The notes: generated by a model not told the origin, from the letters alone. Counted from the first letter of the stretch, positions 1 through 6,654 are shown. The stretch is DNA of 7,568 nt from Hyphomicrobiales bacterium (GCA_003133345.1 PKXB01000108.1:626-8193), one strand, 5' to 3'. A program made the numbers and translations.

Positions 1-1136
1 CGCAGGCCAGGGCCCCCGTAGTAAAAGACCTTTTCGCCGCCTTCGAGCGCGCTCCAGATATCCCCGGCCAGAAGTTTTTGCAAAATGATGCGGCCGACAC
101 CGTCGTAGAACAGCCCATCGTCGCCGCCGTCGTAGGGCCGCACCCCTCCGAGGAAGCTGGCGTCGTCGATCAAAATCACGATGCACGCCAAGACGATCAG
201 AATGGCCGGCAGCAGAAGACGCCGTGGTCTGAACCGAACAAGCACCACTACAATGGCGAGTACTGCTATTCCTGCCAGCGCACCAGCGGCGATGTTCTGA
301 ATGCGCACGGACCACGGCGGCGTGAGACGCATGGCCAGCGTGTCCGGCTTGATCGCGATGCCGAAAATGCGCCGGCCGGCGTCGGCGGGCTCGATCGTGC
401 GGCAGCCGTCGCCGGGCCAGCGCGCAAAGTGCTCGCCTGCGCTCTCCCACATCACCTCGCCGCGCCAGCACAATTCGCCGCCGACAAACGCCGCCGGCAG
501 GCGAACCATTTCGTACCAAGGCATGGCGAGGTGCCAGCGGCGCCAGCCCATCCAGAAGCGGCGGTCACGCTGCGCGCGCTGCACGTCGGTGTCGGCGGTC
601 CAGTTGTAACGAACCTCGTTGACGAAGCCGAGGCGCAGCCACACCGGATCGGAGAAATCGAGCGCGGTCACCGAACGCGATAGCGGCGTCTTGTGAAAAA
701 TCCCATCGGCGGAAAAGGCGAAGGCGGAATCGGGAAAGCCGCCGTCCTGCCAGCAGCCGACGCTGCCGGGCCGGCAGCGCACGGCCGGTGGATACAGGGC
801 GTCGAATTCATTCGCCATGAGGCGGTAAACCTCGACCGGTAGCCCGCGCTCAAGCGCCGGGCTCGGCAGAAAAACATTGTGGCCTTCCTCGATCCGTGAC
901 GGCGCCAGCAGAAATTGCCCAGCGACGGCAACGGCGACGATGGCGACCGCGGCGGCCCAGGCGCCGGCGCTCGCCCTTACCGCGCCGCTGAAAATGACGA
1001 CCGTTGCCACCAGCAGCAGCGCGTAGCTACCGACATCATTGACCGGCAGGCCGACCGCGGCGAGCGCCAGCAGCAGCGCGGCCAGCTTGCGCCACCCGCC
1101 GCAGACGGACGATGCAGCCTCGCTTGCCGATGGCAT
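1..1136 (-). CDS. Large integral membrane protein, putative GT-C type glycosyltransferase (partial, C-terminus outside the window)
   Basis: An open frame of 378 codons runs from an ATG at 1136-1134 to the left edge without a stop, so the C-terminal part is missing. Hydrophobic segments lie at about residues 17-32, 37-54 and 58-77. A mostly soluble, Trp-rich domain follows (about 80-280, with Cys121, Cys128, Cys223 and Cys246 that could form disulfides), then two more membrane segments (about 281-300 and 307-323). After the last comes an acidic loop, YDGGDDGLFYDG (335-346), and EGGEKVFYYGGPGL (365-378). This pattern resembles large bacterial membrane proteins of the glycosyltransferase-39-like (GT-C) kind, which use polyprenyl-phosphate sugars at the periplasmic face; the acidic loop would be the catalytic region. 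A GGGAG motif six bases upstream supports the start. The gene is divergent from a sugar-nucleotide gene cluster, which fits a role in glycan assembly. The reading frame and topology are clear; the enzymatic role is inference. Confidence 0.72.
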   Translation of the reverse strand, partial: MPSASEAASSVCGGWRKLAALLLALAAVGLPVNDVGSYALLLVATVVIFSGAVRASAGAWAAAVAIVAVAVAGQFLLAPSRIEEGHNVFLPSPALERGLPVEVYRLMANEFDALYPPAVRCRPGSVGCWQDGGFPDSAFAFSADGIFHKTPLSRSVTALDFSDPVWLRLGFVNEVRYNWTADTDVQRAQRDRRFWMGWRRWHLAMPWYEMVRLPAAFVGGELCWRGEVMWESAGEHFARWPGDGCRTIEPADAGRRIFGIAIKPDTLAMRLTPPWSVRIQNIAAGALAGIAVLAIVVVLVRFRPRRLLLPAILIVLACIVILIDDASFLGGVRPYDGGDDGLFYDGVGRIILQKLLAGDIWSALEGGEKVFYYGGPGL

Positions 1137-1142
1137 GGTGCG

Positions 1143-1147
1143 CTCCC
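1143..1147 (-). promoter_or_regulatory. Ribosome binding site of the divergent membrane protein gene
   Basis: On the minus strand GGGAG lies six bases before the ATG at 1136. It selects this ATG, since the frame stays open further upstream. Confidence 0.6.
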
Positions 1148-1173
1148 GCCTAACGCCAGTATGCCCTTGCGTA

Positions 1174-1208
1174 GCATGCCGATTTGGCTCAAATCCACGA
1201 CGCATGCG
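1174..1208. promoter_or_regulatory. Candidate operator: inverted repeat flanked by two GCATGC sites in the divergent intergenic region
   Basis: GATTTG-GCT-CAAATC at 1181-1195 is a perfect inverted repeat with 6-base arms and a 3-base centre. GCATGC occurs at 1174-1179, and again at 1202-1207 inside the 8-base palindrome CGCATGCG (1201-1208). The group sits in the 105-base gap between two divergent genes, where a shared regulator would bind. No regulator family can be named from the sequence, and the role is inferred from symmetry and position only. Confidence 0.4.
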
Positions 1209-1218
1209 CCAACCGCTC

Positions 1219-1224
1219 TATTAT
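1219..1224 (+). promoter_or_regulatory. Possible -10 element of the sugar gene cluster
   Basis: TATTAT differs from the consensus TATAAT at one base and stands in an otherwise GC-rich gap. Transcription would begin near 1231, giving a leader of about 11 bases before the GTG at 1242. No convincing -35 hexamer is seen at a 16-18 base spacing, so an activator or another promoter may be involved. A weak candidate. Confidence 0.25.
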
Positions 1225-1241
1225 TTCGGGGCTTTTAGACT

Positions 1242-2306
1242 GTGATCCGTCTGGGCATCGTCGGCACAAACTACGGACGCACCGTGCAGTTGCCAGCGTT
1301 CCGCGCCGACCCGCGCTGCCAGGTGGTGGCGCTCGCCGGCAGCGACCAGGCGCGCACGGCCGAGCTTGCCCGCGCCGCCGGCGTGGCCAAAGGTTACGGA
1401 GATTGGCGCGCGCTGGTCGAGGACGCGGACGTGCAAGCCGTCGCCATCGCCACGCTGCCGAGCCTGCAGGCGCAGATCGCGATCCGCGCGCTCGAGTTCG
1501 GCAAGCCGGTGTTCATCGAAAAACCGATGGCCGGCGATCTAGCGGCTGCGCGCGCCATGCTGCAGCAGGCCACAGTGAGCCGCCTGCCGACCATGATCGA
1601 TTTCAATTTCCATCAAACCATGAACTGGCAGCGCGCCAAGAAAATGCTCGACGCCGGCGCCGTCGGCACGCTCCGTCATGTCACCGTGCATTGGCATGTC
1701 GAGAGCCGCGCCATCCAGATGCGCATGCGCAATTGGAAAATCATGGGCGACGACGGCGGCGGCGTGCTCGGCAATTTCATCAGTCATTGTTTTCATTATC
1801 TCGAATGGTTCTGCGGGCCGATCGCCGGATTGTCGGCGCGCATTTCGGGCCTGCCCGACGATCCCGAGCTTGAGACCACGGTGGCGATGGCGCTTCGCTT
1901 TCAGGCCGGCCCCTTGTGCAGCCTGAGCATGAGCTGCGCGTCCTTTCTCGGCGCCGGCCACCGCATCGAATTTTTCGGCGAGGACGGCACGCTGGTGCTG
2001 CATAATCCCGGCGTCGATTACATGCGCGGCTTCGAATTGTTTCACGCCAAGCGGCCGGCGGCGGCGCTCGAGCGCATCGCCGTCATCGACCCGGTCGACG
2101 CGCAATATCCCGAAGGCCGCATCGCACCGGTGTCGCGGCTAGCCAAGAAATTTTTCGACGCCATCGAAAGCGGAGGTACGCCGACGCCGGGATTTGCCGA
2201 AGGCTATCGCGTGCAACGGCTGATGGACGCCGCGCGGCGCTCGCACAATCAAGGCAAATGGATCGATTTCTCCGCTGAGGACGCCAGCCATGAGAGCGCT
2301 CCGTGA
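1242..2306 (+). CDS. Gfo/Idh/MocA family NAD(P)-dependent oxidoreductase
   Basis: A 354-residue protein, a normal length for this family of NAD(P)-dependent sugar and cyclitol oxidoreductases. The N-terminal Rossmann domain has GIVGTNYG (residues 5-12). The family's E-K-P motif is at 93-95 (FIEKPMAGD), where the lysine is the usual catalytic or binding residue. The C-terminal half carries GGGVLGNFISHCFHY (172-186), the counterpart of the family's G-G-G-x-L-x-D-x-G-x-H-x-x-D signature. His182 is kept, but the two aspartates are Asn178 and His185 and the glycine is Ile180, so it is a divergent member. The GTG start is fixed by an in-frame TAG at 1236-1238; GGGG at 1228-1231 is a weak ribosome binding site. 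It is the first gene of the plus-strand run, and its stop overlaps the next start by four bases. In sugar clusters with a C-methyltransferase, relatives such as KijD10 reduce keto-sugar nucleotides. That role here is inference; it could also be a dehydrogenase of a free or nucleotide-linked sugar. Confidence 0.88.
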   Translation: MIRLGIVGTNYGRTVQLPAFRADPRCQVVALAGSDQARTAELARAAGVAKGYGDWRALVEDADVQAVAIATLPSLQAQIAIRALEFGKPVFIEKPMAGDLAAARAMLQQATVSRLPTMIDFNFHQTMNWQRAKKMLDAGAVGTLRHVTVHWHVESRAIQMRMRNWKIMGDDGGGVLGNFISHCFHYLEWFCGPIAGLSARISGLPDDPELETTVAMALRFQAGPLCSLSMSCASFLGAGHRIEFFGEDGTLVLHNPGVDYMRGFELFHAKRPAAALERIAVIDPVDAQYPEGRIAPVSRLAKKFFDAIESGGTPTPGFAEGYRVQRLMDAARRSHNQGKWIDFSAEDASHESAP

Positions 2307-3286
2307 GCAACGCGCGCATCCTCGTCACCGGCGGCAGTGGCTTCATCGGCTCCAGTTTGGTGAAGGCCTTGCTGCGCGCCGGTTGCCGCGTGCGGGTGCT
2401 CGACGACAATTCGCGCGGCAGTTCGCGCCGCCTCGCTGACGTCGCCAAGGACATCGAATTCATCGCCGGCGATATTCGCGATGCGGCGGCTGTGGACGCA
2501 GCCGCCCAGGGCACGGACGAGGTGCATCACCTCGCCTTCGTCAACGGCACGGAATTTTTCTACAGCGCGCCCGATCTGGTGCTCGACGTCGGCGTGCGCG
2601 GCATGATTAATGTCATCGATGCTTGCCGAAAGCACGGCATCGGCAGGCTGGTGCTGGCGTCCTCGTCCGAGGTCTATCAGACGCCGCCGCACATTCCGAC
2701 CGATGAATCCGCGCCGCTGGTGGTGCCCGATGTGCTGAACCCACGCTATTCCTACGGCGCCGGCAAATTGATCAGCGAAGTGATGGCGATCAATTTCGGC
2801 CGCAAGTATTTCGAACGCGTGCTGATCTTCCGCCCGCACAATGTCTACGGGCCCGACATGGGCTGGGAACACGTGATCCCGCAATTTGCGCTGCGCCTGC
2901 AGACAGCGGGCAAGCGCCAGCCCTCCGGCAAGTTGCGCTTCGAAATCCAGGGCACCGGCCAGGAGACGCGCGGCTTCTGCTTCATCGACGACCTGGTGGC
3001 CGGCATCATGGTGGTGCGAGAGAAGGGCGAGCATCTCGGCATTTATCACGTCGGTACCATGGAGGAAGTCGCCATTGCCGATCTGGCGCGGCGGATCGCG
3101 GCGCATGCCGGCCGCGAGATCGATCTGGTCGGCGGCCCCGCGCTGGCCGGCGGCACCGCCCGGCGCTGTCCCGACATTTCGAAACTCGCCAGCCTGGGCT
3201 ATAAGCCGCGCGTGCCGCTTGCGCAGGGCCTAAAGCCGACCCTCGACTGGTACTGGCGCAATGTCGATCTTGCGCCCAAAACCTGA
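2303..3286 (+). CDS. NAD-dependent extended SDR: nucleotide-sugar epimerase, dehydratase or decarboxylase
   Basis: A 327-residue extended short-chain dehydrogenase acting on a nucleotide sugar. The NAD-binding motif TGGSGFIG is at residues 9-16, the acidic end of beta-2 at Asp34-Asp35, GDIRD at 56-60, SSSEVY at 120-125, the catalytic YGAGK (Tyr151, Lys155), RPHNVYGP at 177-184, TRGFCFIDDL at 222-231 and RRCPDISK at 287-294. The S-S-E at 121-123 lacks the Asp of the T-D-E motif of 4,6-dehydratases and resembles the T-S-E of UDP-xylose synthase and the ArnA decarboxylase domain. The RRxPD segment is also common in those enzymes. A UDP-uronic acid decarboxylase or an epimerase is therefore more likely than a dehydratase, but the substrate is not shown. 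The GTG start at 2303 overlaps the previous stop (GTGA), which suggests translational coupling. GAGAG at 2292-2296 is a moderate ribosome binding site. Confidence 0.88.
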   Translation: MSNARILVTGGSGFIGSSLVKALLRAGCRVRVLDDNSRGSSRRLADVAKDIEFIAGDIRDAAAVDAAAQGTDEVHHLAFVNGTEFFYSAPDLVLDVGVRGMINVIDACRKHGIGRLVLASSSEVYQTPPHIPTDESAPLVVPDVLNPRYSYGAGKLISEVMAINFGRKYFERVLIFRPHNVYGPDMGWEHVIPQFALRLQTAGKRQPSGKLRFEIQGTGQETRGFCFIDDLVAGIMVVREKGEHLGIYHVGTMEEVAIADLARRIAAHAGREIDLVGGPALAGGTARRCPDISKLASLGYKPRVPLAQGLKPTLDWYWRNVDLAPKT

Positions 3287-4583
3287 CGCCGCAGCCTCCA
3301 GGGAGACCCAGATCTTGCGCCCCACGAAAGTCGCGCGCGCCGCCGGCACCGGCGCTAGCGTTCCGGTCGAATGCTGTCAGGCCTGCGGCCATGCGCCGCT
3401 CGATGACGTACTGTCGCTCGGCTACATGCCGCCGGTCAACCAGATGGTGCCGATCGGCCAACAGCCGCGCCAGCAGCCGTGGTTCCCGACCAATCTCCTG
3501 CATTGTCGCAATTGCGACCTGGTGCAACTGGGCTTGGCGGTCGATCCGGTCATCATCTTCCCGCCGGAATATCCCTACACCAGCGGCACCACCAAATTGC
3601 TGCGCGACAATTTCGCCGACCTGCACCGCGAATCCGCCGCCATGCTCGGCCTGACCGACAAGGACTTAGTGGTCGATATCGGCTCCAACGACGGCACGCT
3701 GCTGTCGAATTTCCAAAACGGCGGTCATCGCGTGCTCGGCATTGAGCCGACCGACGTCGGCGATATCGCCAATGCGCGCGGCATTCCGACCCTCAAGCGT
3801 TATTTCGGCGTCGCGGTGGCGCGCGAGGTCAAGCGCGAGCATGGGCCGGCGCGCGTCGTCACCGCTGCCAATTGCTTCGCGCATATCGAGGATGTGCACG
3901 CGATCGTTGACGGCATCGTCGAGATGCTGGCGCCGGACGGCGTGTTCATTTCCGAATCGCATTATCTGATCGGCCTGCTCGACACGCTGCAGTACGACAC
4001 GATCTATCACGAGCACCTGCGTTACTATTCGGTGGCGAGCCTCAAGCACCTTTTGGAGATGCACGATCTCGAAGTATTCCATGCGCGCCCGATCCCCAGC
4101 CATGGCGGCTCGATCCGCGTCTATGCGGCGCGGCGCGGCAGCCAAACGGTGCAGGGCAGCGTGCGGCGCATGCTGGCCGCGGAGCCGCGCGGCGAAGCCT
4201 TGAGCAAGCGTTTGGCCGCCTTTCGGCGCGACGTGGTGCTGTCGAAGCTGCGATTAATTTCACTATTGCGCGAGTTGAAGGAAAAGGGCGCGCGTATCGC
4301 CGGCATCAGCGCGCCGTCGCGCGCGAGCACGCTGGTCAACTATGTCGGGCTCGATGAAGGCATCATCGATTACGTGGTCGAAATCCCCTGCTCGCTGAAG
4401 ATCGGCAAATTCATGCCCGGCACGCAGATTCCGGTGGTGGACGAGGCCAAGCTCTTCAGTGACCAGCCCGATTGCGCGGTGATTTTCTCCTGGCACATCG
4501 CCGACGAATTGGCGCCCAAGCTCAAGGCCAAGGGCTTCCGCGGCAAACTGATTTCGCCGCTGCCCGTGCCGCGGTTCCTGTAG
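3261..4583 (+). CDS. SAM-dependent sugar C-methyltransferase (TylC3/TcaB9-like)
   Basis: A protein of 440 residues (422 if it starts at the TTG at 3315). The N-terminal zinc-binding region has Cys39-x2-Cys42 and Cys82-x2-Cys85. The central Rossmann methyltransferase domain has VVDIGSNDGTLL (137-148) for S-adenosylmethionine. NCFAHIED (204-211) and YHEH (249-252) match the active-site His and Tyr-x-Glu-His of 3-C-methyltransferases such as TcaB9. The C-terminal domain shows the family's KxGxxxPGTxIPV pattern (380-392). These enzymes deprotonate and methylate a carbon next to the keto group of a nucleotide-linked sugar, giving a branched sugar. From the ATG the gene overlaps the previous one by 26 bases with no good ribosome binding site. 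A TTG at 3315 has AGGGAG nine bases upstream and would drop only the first 18, nonconserved-looking residues. The family call is firm; the sugar substrate is unknown. Confidence 0.87.
   Translation: MSILRPKPDAAASRETQILRPTKVARAAGTGASVPVECCQACGHAPLDDVLSLGYMPPVNQMVPIGQQPRQQPWFPTNLLHCRNCDLVQLGLAVDPVIIFPPEYPYTSGTTKLLRDNFADLHRESAAMLGLTDKDLVVDIGSNDGTLLSNFQNGGHRVLGIEPTDVGDIANARGIPTLKRYFGVAVAREVKREHGPARVVTAANCFAHIEDVHAIVDGIVEMLAPDGVFISESHYLIGLLDTLQYDTIYHEHLRYYSVASLKHLLEMHDLEVFHARPIPSHGGSIRVYAARRGSQTVQGSVRRMLAAEPRGEALSKRLAAFRRDVVLSKLRLISLLRELKEKGARIAGISAPSRASTLVNYVGLDEGIIDYVVEIPCSLKIGKFMPGTQIPVVDEAKLFSDQPDCAVIFSWHIADELAPKLKAKGFRGKLISPLPVPRFL
3300..3305 (+). promoter_or_regulatory. Strong Shine-Dalgarno pointing to a TTG start at 3315
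   Basis: AGGGAG is the best ribosome binding site near this gene and lies nine bases before the in-frame TTG at 3315. The ATG at 3261 has no comparable motif. If used, the real methyltransferase begins 28 bases after the SDR gene ends, and the apparent gene overlap disappears. Confidence 0.45.
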
Positions 4584-4628
4584 ATGCGCCAGTCCCCGAA
4601 AGATTGCCCTATCCCGAACGCCCCCCGA

Positions 4629-4641
4629 CAATTTATAATTG
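4629..4641 (+). promoter_or_regulatory. Perfect TATAAT inside a 13-base palindrome, just before a start codon
   Basis: TATAAT (4634-4639) is an exact -10 consensus in a GC-rich setting and ends six bases before the ATG at 4646. Transcription from it would start at about the A of the ATG and give a leaderless mRNA. It is embedded in CAATT-TAT-AATTG (4629-4641), a perfect inverted repeat that could bind a regulator. No good -35 is seen at a normal distance: TTGCCC at 4604-4609 is 24 bases away. This could be an internal promoter of the operon. Confidence 0.42.
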
Positions 4642-4645
4642 CCGC

Positions 4646-5887
4646 ATGACCATTCGTCCCGACATCGCCGAACTCGGAGCGCCCACCACAATTGAGAACG
4701 CCGACGTTACCGTCGTCGGCGGCGCCGGCCATGTCGGCATTCCGCTGGTGCTCGCACTCGCCGAAGCGGGCCTGCGGGTCAATGTCAACGACCTCAATCA
4801 GACGAGCCTCAACACGCTTGAAAGCGGTCGCTTGCCTTTCATCGAATCCGGCGCGGAAGAAGTGCTCGCCAAGGCGCTGGCCGGCAAGCGTTTGGTGTTC
4901 ACCAATTCATCCAACCGCATCTCAACGAGCGGACCGGTGATCATCACCATCGGGACGCCAATCGACGAATTCCTCAATCCGGTCCGCCGCGTCGTGCAGG
5001 ATTGCATCGATGCCATGCTGCCTCGGCTGGCCGACGGCCAACTCCTGGTTCTGCGCTCGACGGTGTTTCCCGGCACCACCGATTGGCTGGCGTCCTATCT
5101 GAAAGCGCAGGGCCGCAATCTGAAGGTAGCGTTCTGCCCCGAGCGCGTGGTGCAGGGCTTTGGGCTCAAGGAGTTGCGCGAAATGCCGCAGATCGTCAGC
5201 GGCACCACGCCGCAAGCCGAGCGCGACGCGGCCGCGCTATTCGAGCGGATCACGCCGGAAGTCGTGCTGGTCAGGCCGATCGAGGCCGAGTTCGCCAAGC
5301 TGTTTAGCAACGCCTATCGCTACATCGAGTTCGCCGCGACCAATGAGTTCTATCTGGTCGCCAAGTCGGCCGGCGTCGATTATCAGCGCGTGCTCAAGGC
5401 GATGAAGCACAATTATCCGCGCCTGAAGAGCATGCCGCGGCCGGGCTTCGCCGCCGGACCTTGTCTGGTCAAGGACACGATGCAGCTTTCCGCCTTTGCC
5501 CGTAACCAGTTCGGCCTCGGCCACGCCGCGTTGCTGATCAACGAGGGCCTGGTGCTGCATGTGGTTGAGGACCTCAAGCGCCATTACGATCTCGCCACCA
5601 TGGCGGTCGGCCTGCTCGGCATGGCGTTCAAGGCCGAGAGCGACGACACCCGCGCCTCGCTCAGCTACAAGTTCAAGAAGGTGCTGAACGGACAGGCGCG
5701 CGCCATCATGACCACCGATCCCTTCGTCACCACCGACCCCGACCTCATGCCGCTCGATGCGGTGATCGCGCAGAGCGATCTCATGATTTTGTGTGCGCCG
5801 CACGCCGTCTATCGCAACGCAGATTTCAAGGGCAAGCCGGTATTCGACGTCTGGGGCCATCTCGAAGGCGCAAACGTCATCCGATGA
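4646..5887 (+). CDS. UDP-glucose/GDP-mannose dehydrogenase family nucleotide-sugar dehydrogenase
   Basis: A 413-residue protein, the usual length for enzymes that oxidise a nucleotide sugar (UDP-Glc, UDP-GlcNAc/ManNAc or GDP-Man) twice with NAD+ to the uronic acid. The N-terminal NAD-binding site is VVGGAGHVGIP (23-33), followed by IGTP (102-105) and STVFPGTT (138-145). The middle domain has EAEFAKLFSNAYRYIEFA (213-230) with the expected Lys218 and Asn222. The active-site segment is RPGFAAGPCLVKD (265-277): Cys273, Lys276 and Asp277 fit the catalytic Cys-containing loop, but the usual GFGGSCFPKD is altered. The C-terminal domain has GMAFKAESDDTR (325-336). The frame is open upstream to 4472, but that part overlaps the methyltransferase and looks noncoding, and the Rossmann fold begins properly after the ATG at 4646. 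No Shine-Dalgarno is visible. It ends in an ATGA overlap with the next gene. The exact sugar is not determined. Confidence 0.88.
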   Translation: MTIRPDIAELGAPTTIENADVTVVGGAGHVGIPLVLALAEAGLRVNVNDLNQTSLNTLESGRLPFIESGAEEVLAKALAGKRLVFTNSSNRISTSGPVIITIGTPIDEFLNPVRRVVQDCIDAMLPRLADGQLLVLRSTVFPGTTDWLASYLKAQGRNLKVAFCPERVVQGFGLKELREMPQIVSGTTPQAERDAAALFERITPEVVLVRPIEAEFAKLFSNAYRYIEFAATNEFYLVAKSAGVDYQRVLKAMKHNYPRLKSMPRPGFAAGPCLVKDTMQLSAFARNQFGLGHAALLINEGLVLHVVEDLKRHYDLATMAVGLLGMAFKAESDDTRASLSYKFKKVLNGQARAIMTTDPFVTTDPDLMPLDAVIAQSDLMILCAPHAVYRNADFKGKPVFDVWGHLEGANVIR

Positions 5888-6654
5888 CCACGGCCGCCCC
5901 GCCGCGCCTCGACATCGTTATCCCGGTGTACAATGAAGGCGCCAATATTTTGCAAACGCTGCAATCGATCGCGCGCGAGGTGGCAACGCCCAAGCGCGTG
6001 CTGATCTGTTACGACCGCGAGGATGACGACACGCTGCCGGCGATCCGGGGCAATCGCGCCACGCTCGGCGATCTGGTGATCGACTTTGTACGCAATCGCG
6101 GCCGCGGTGCCCAAGGCGCCGTGCTGTCGGGCTTCGCCGCGGGCCGCGCACCCTACGCCGTCATGGTACCGGCCGACGACGACTATAATGCCGGAATCAT
6201 CGATGCCATGCTGGCGCGCGCTGAGACCGGATGCGACATCGTCTGCGCCAGCCGCTTCATGGCGGGCGGCAGCATGGTCGGCTGCCCGTGGCTGAAAGCG
6301 CTGCTCGTACGTACCGGCAATTTCACGCTCTATCACCTGGCACGGCTGCCGACGCGCGACGCCAGCAATGGCTTTCGCCTGTTCTCGCGGCGTACGATGG
6401 ACGAGATCGCCGTCGAATCGGACCGCGGCTTCTGCTACAGCATCGAGCTCCTGGTGAAATGTCACCGGCTCGGCTGGCAGATCGGCGAGGTGCCGGCGAA
6501 TTGGTTCGAGCGCACGAGCGGCTCGAGCCGGTTCCAAGTGCTGCGCTGGCTGCCGGCTTACCTGCGCTGGTATGCTTATGCGTTCGCCACGACCTATCTC
6601 AGAAGGCCGGCGCGGACGGTGCGATTAAAATCACAATCCACGCGACACGGATGA
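5884..6654 (+). CDS. Family 2 glycosyltransferase, polyprenyl-phosphate sugar synthase-like (DPM1-like)
   Basis: A 256-residue GT-A fold enzyme. Motifs in order are DIVIPVYNEG (10-19), an acidic strand end (Asp44 to Asp49), RNRGRGAQGAVLSGF (70-84), the metal and nucleotide-binding Asp98-Asp99-Asp100 in VPADDDYN, CASRFMAGGSM (121-131), DASNGFRLFSR (159-169) and Glu188 in SIELL. These are the landmarks of dolichyl/polyprenyl-phosphate mannose synthase relatives, which move a sugar from its nucleotide to a lipid phosphate at the cytoplasmic membrane face. There is no C-terminal pair of membrane helices; instead the tail has an aromatic, amphipathic stretch (219-241, rich in Trp and Tyr) that may touch the membrane. 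The ATG overlaps the stop of the dehydrogenase gene (ATGA) and the gene ends in a second ATGA with the NUDIX gene, so translation is probably coupled. Acceptor and donor sugar are not shown. Confidence 0.85.
   Translation: MTTAAPPRLDIVIPVYNEGANILQTLQSIAREVATPKRVLICYDREDDDTLPAIRGNRATLGDLVIDFVRNRGRGAQGAVLSGFAAGRAPYAVMVPADDDYNAGIIDAMLARAETGCDIVCASRFMAGGSMVGCPWLKALLVRTGNFTLYHLARLPTRDASNGFRLFSRRTMDEIAVESDRGFCYSIELLVKCHRLGWQIGEVPANWFERTSGSSRFQVLRWLPAYLRWYAYAFATTYLRRPARTVRLKSQSTRHG

Noticed and set aside
78..683. 201-codon open frame on the plus strand
   Set aside because: It is antisense to the minus-strand membrane protein, which has clear hydrophobic segments and a ribosome binding site. The plus-strand product is low in hydrophobic residues and has no domain.
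2249..3106. 285-codon open frame on the minus strand
   Set aside because: It lies antisense to the SDR gene, whose motifs are complete. Its translation is rich in His, Asp, Arg and Ala with no recognisable domain, as expected of a shadow frame in GC-rich DNA.
4604..4609. TTGCCC as the -35 partner of TATAAT at 4634
   Set aside because: The spacing is 24 bases, too long for a normal sigma-70 promoter.
4472..4645. Upstream extension of the dehydrogenase frame
   Set aside because: The extension overlaps the end of the methyltransferase gene and codes for an Arg/Pro/Ala-rich stretch. The family's normal N-terminus begins after the ATG at 4646.
5237..5860. 207-codon open frame on the minus strand
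   Set aside because: Antisense to the nucleotide-sugar dehydrogenase with its intact motifs; compositional shadow.
6231..6650. Upstream extension of the NUDIX frame as a fused longer protein
   Set aside because: It overlaps the C-terminal half of the GT2 gene in another frame and has no domain; the ATG at 6651 gives a full-length NUDIX protein.
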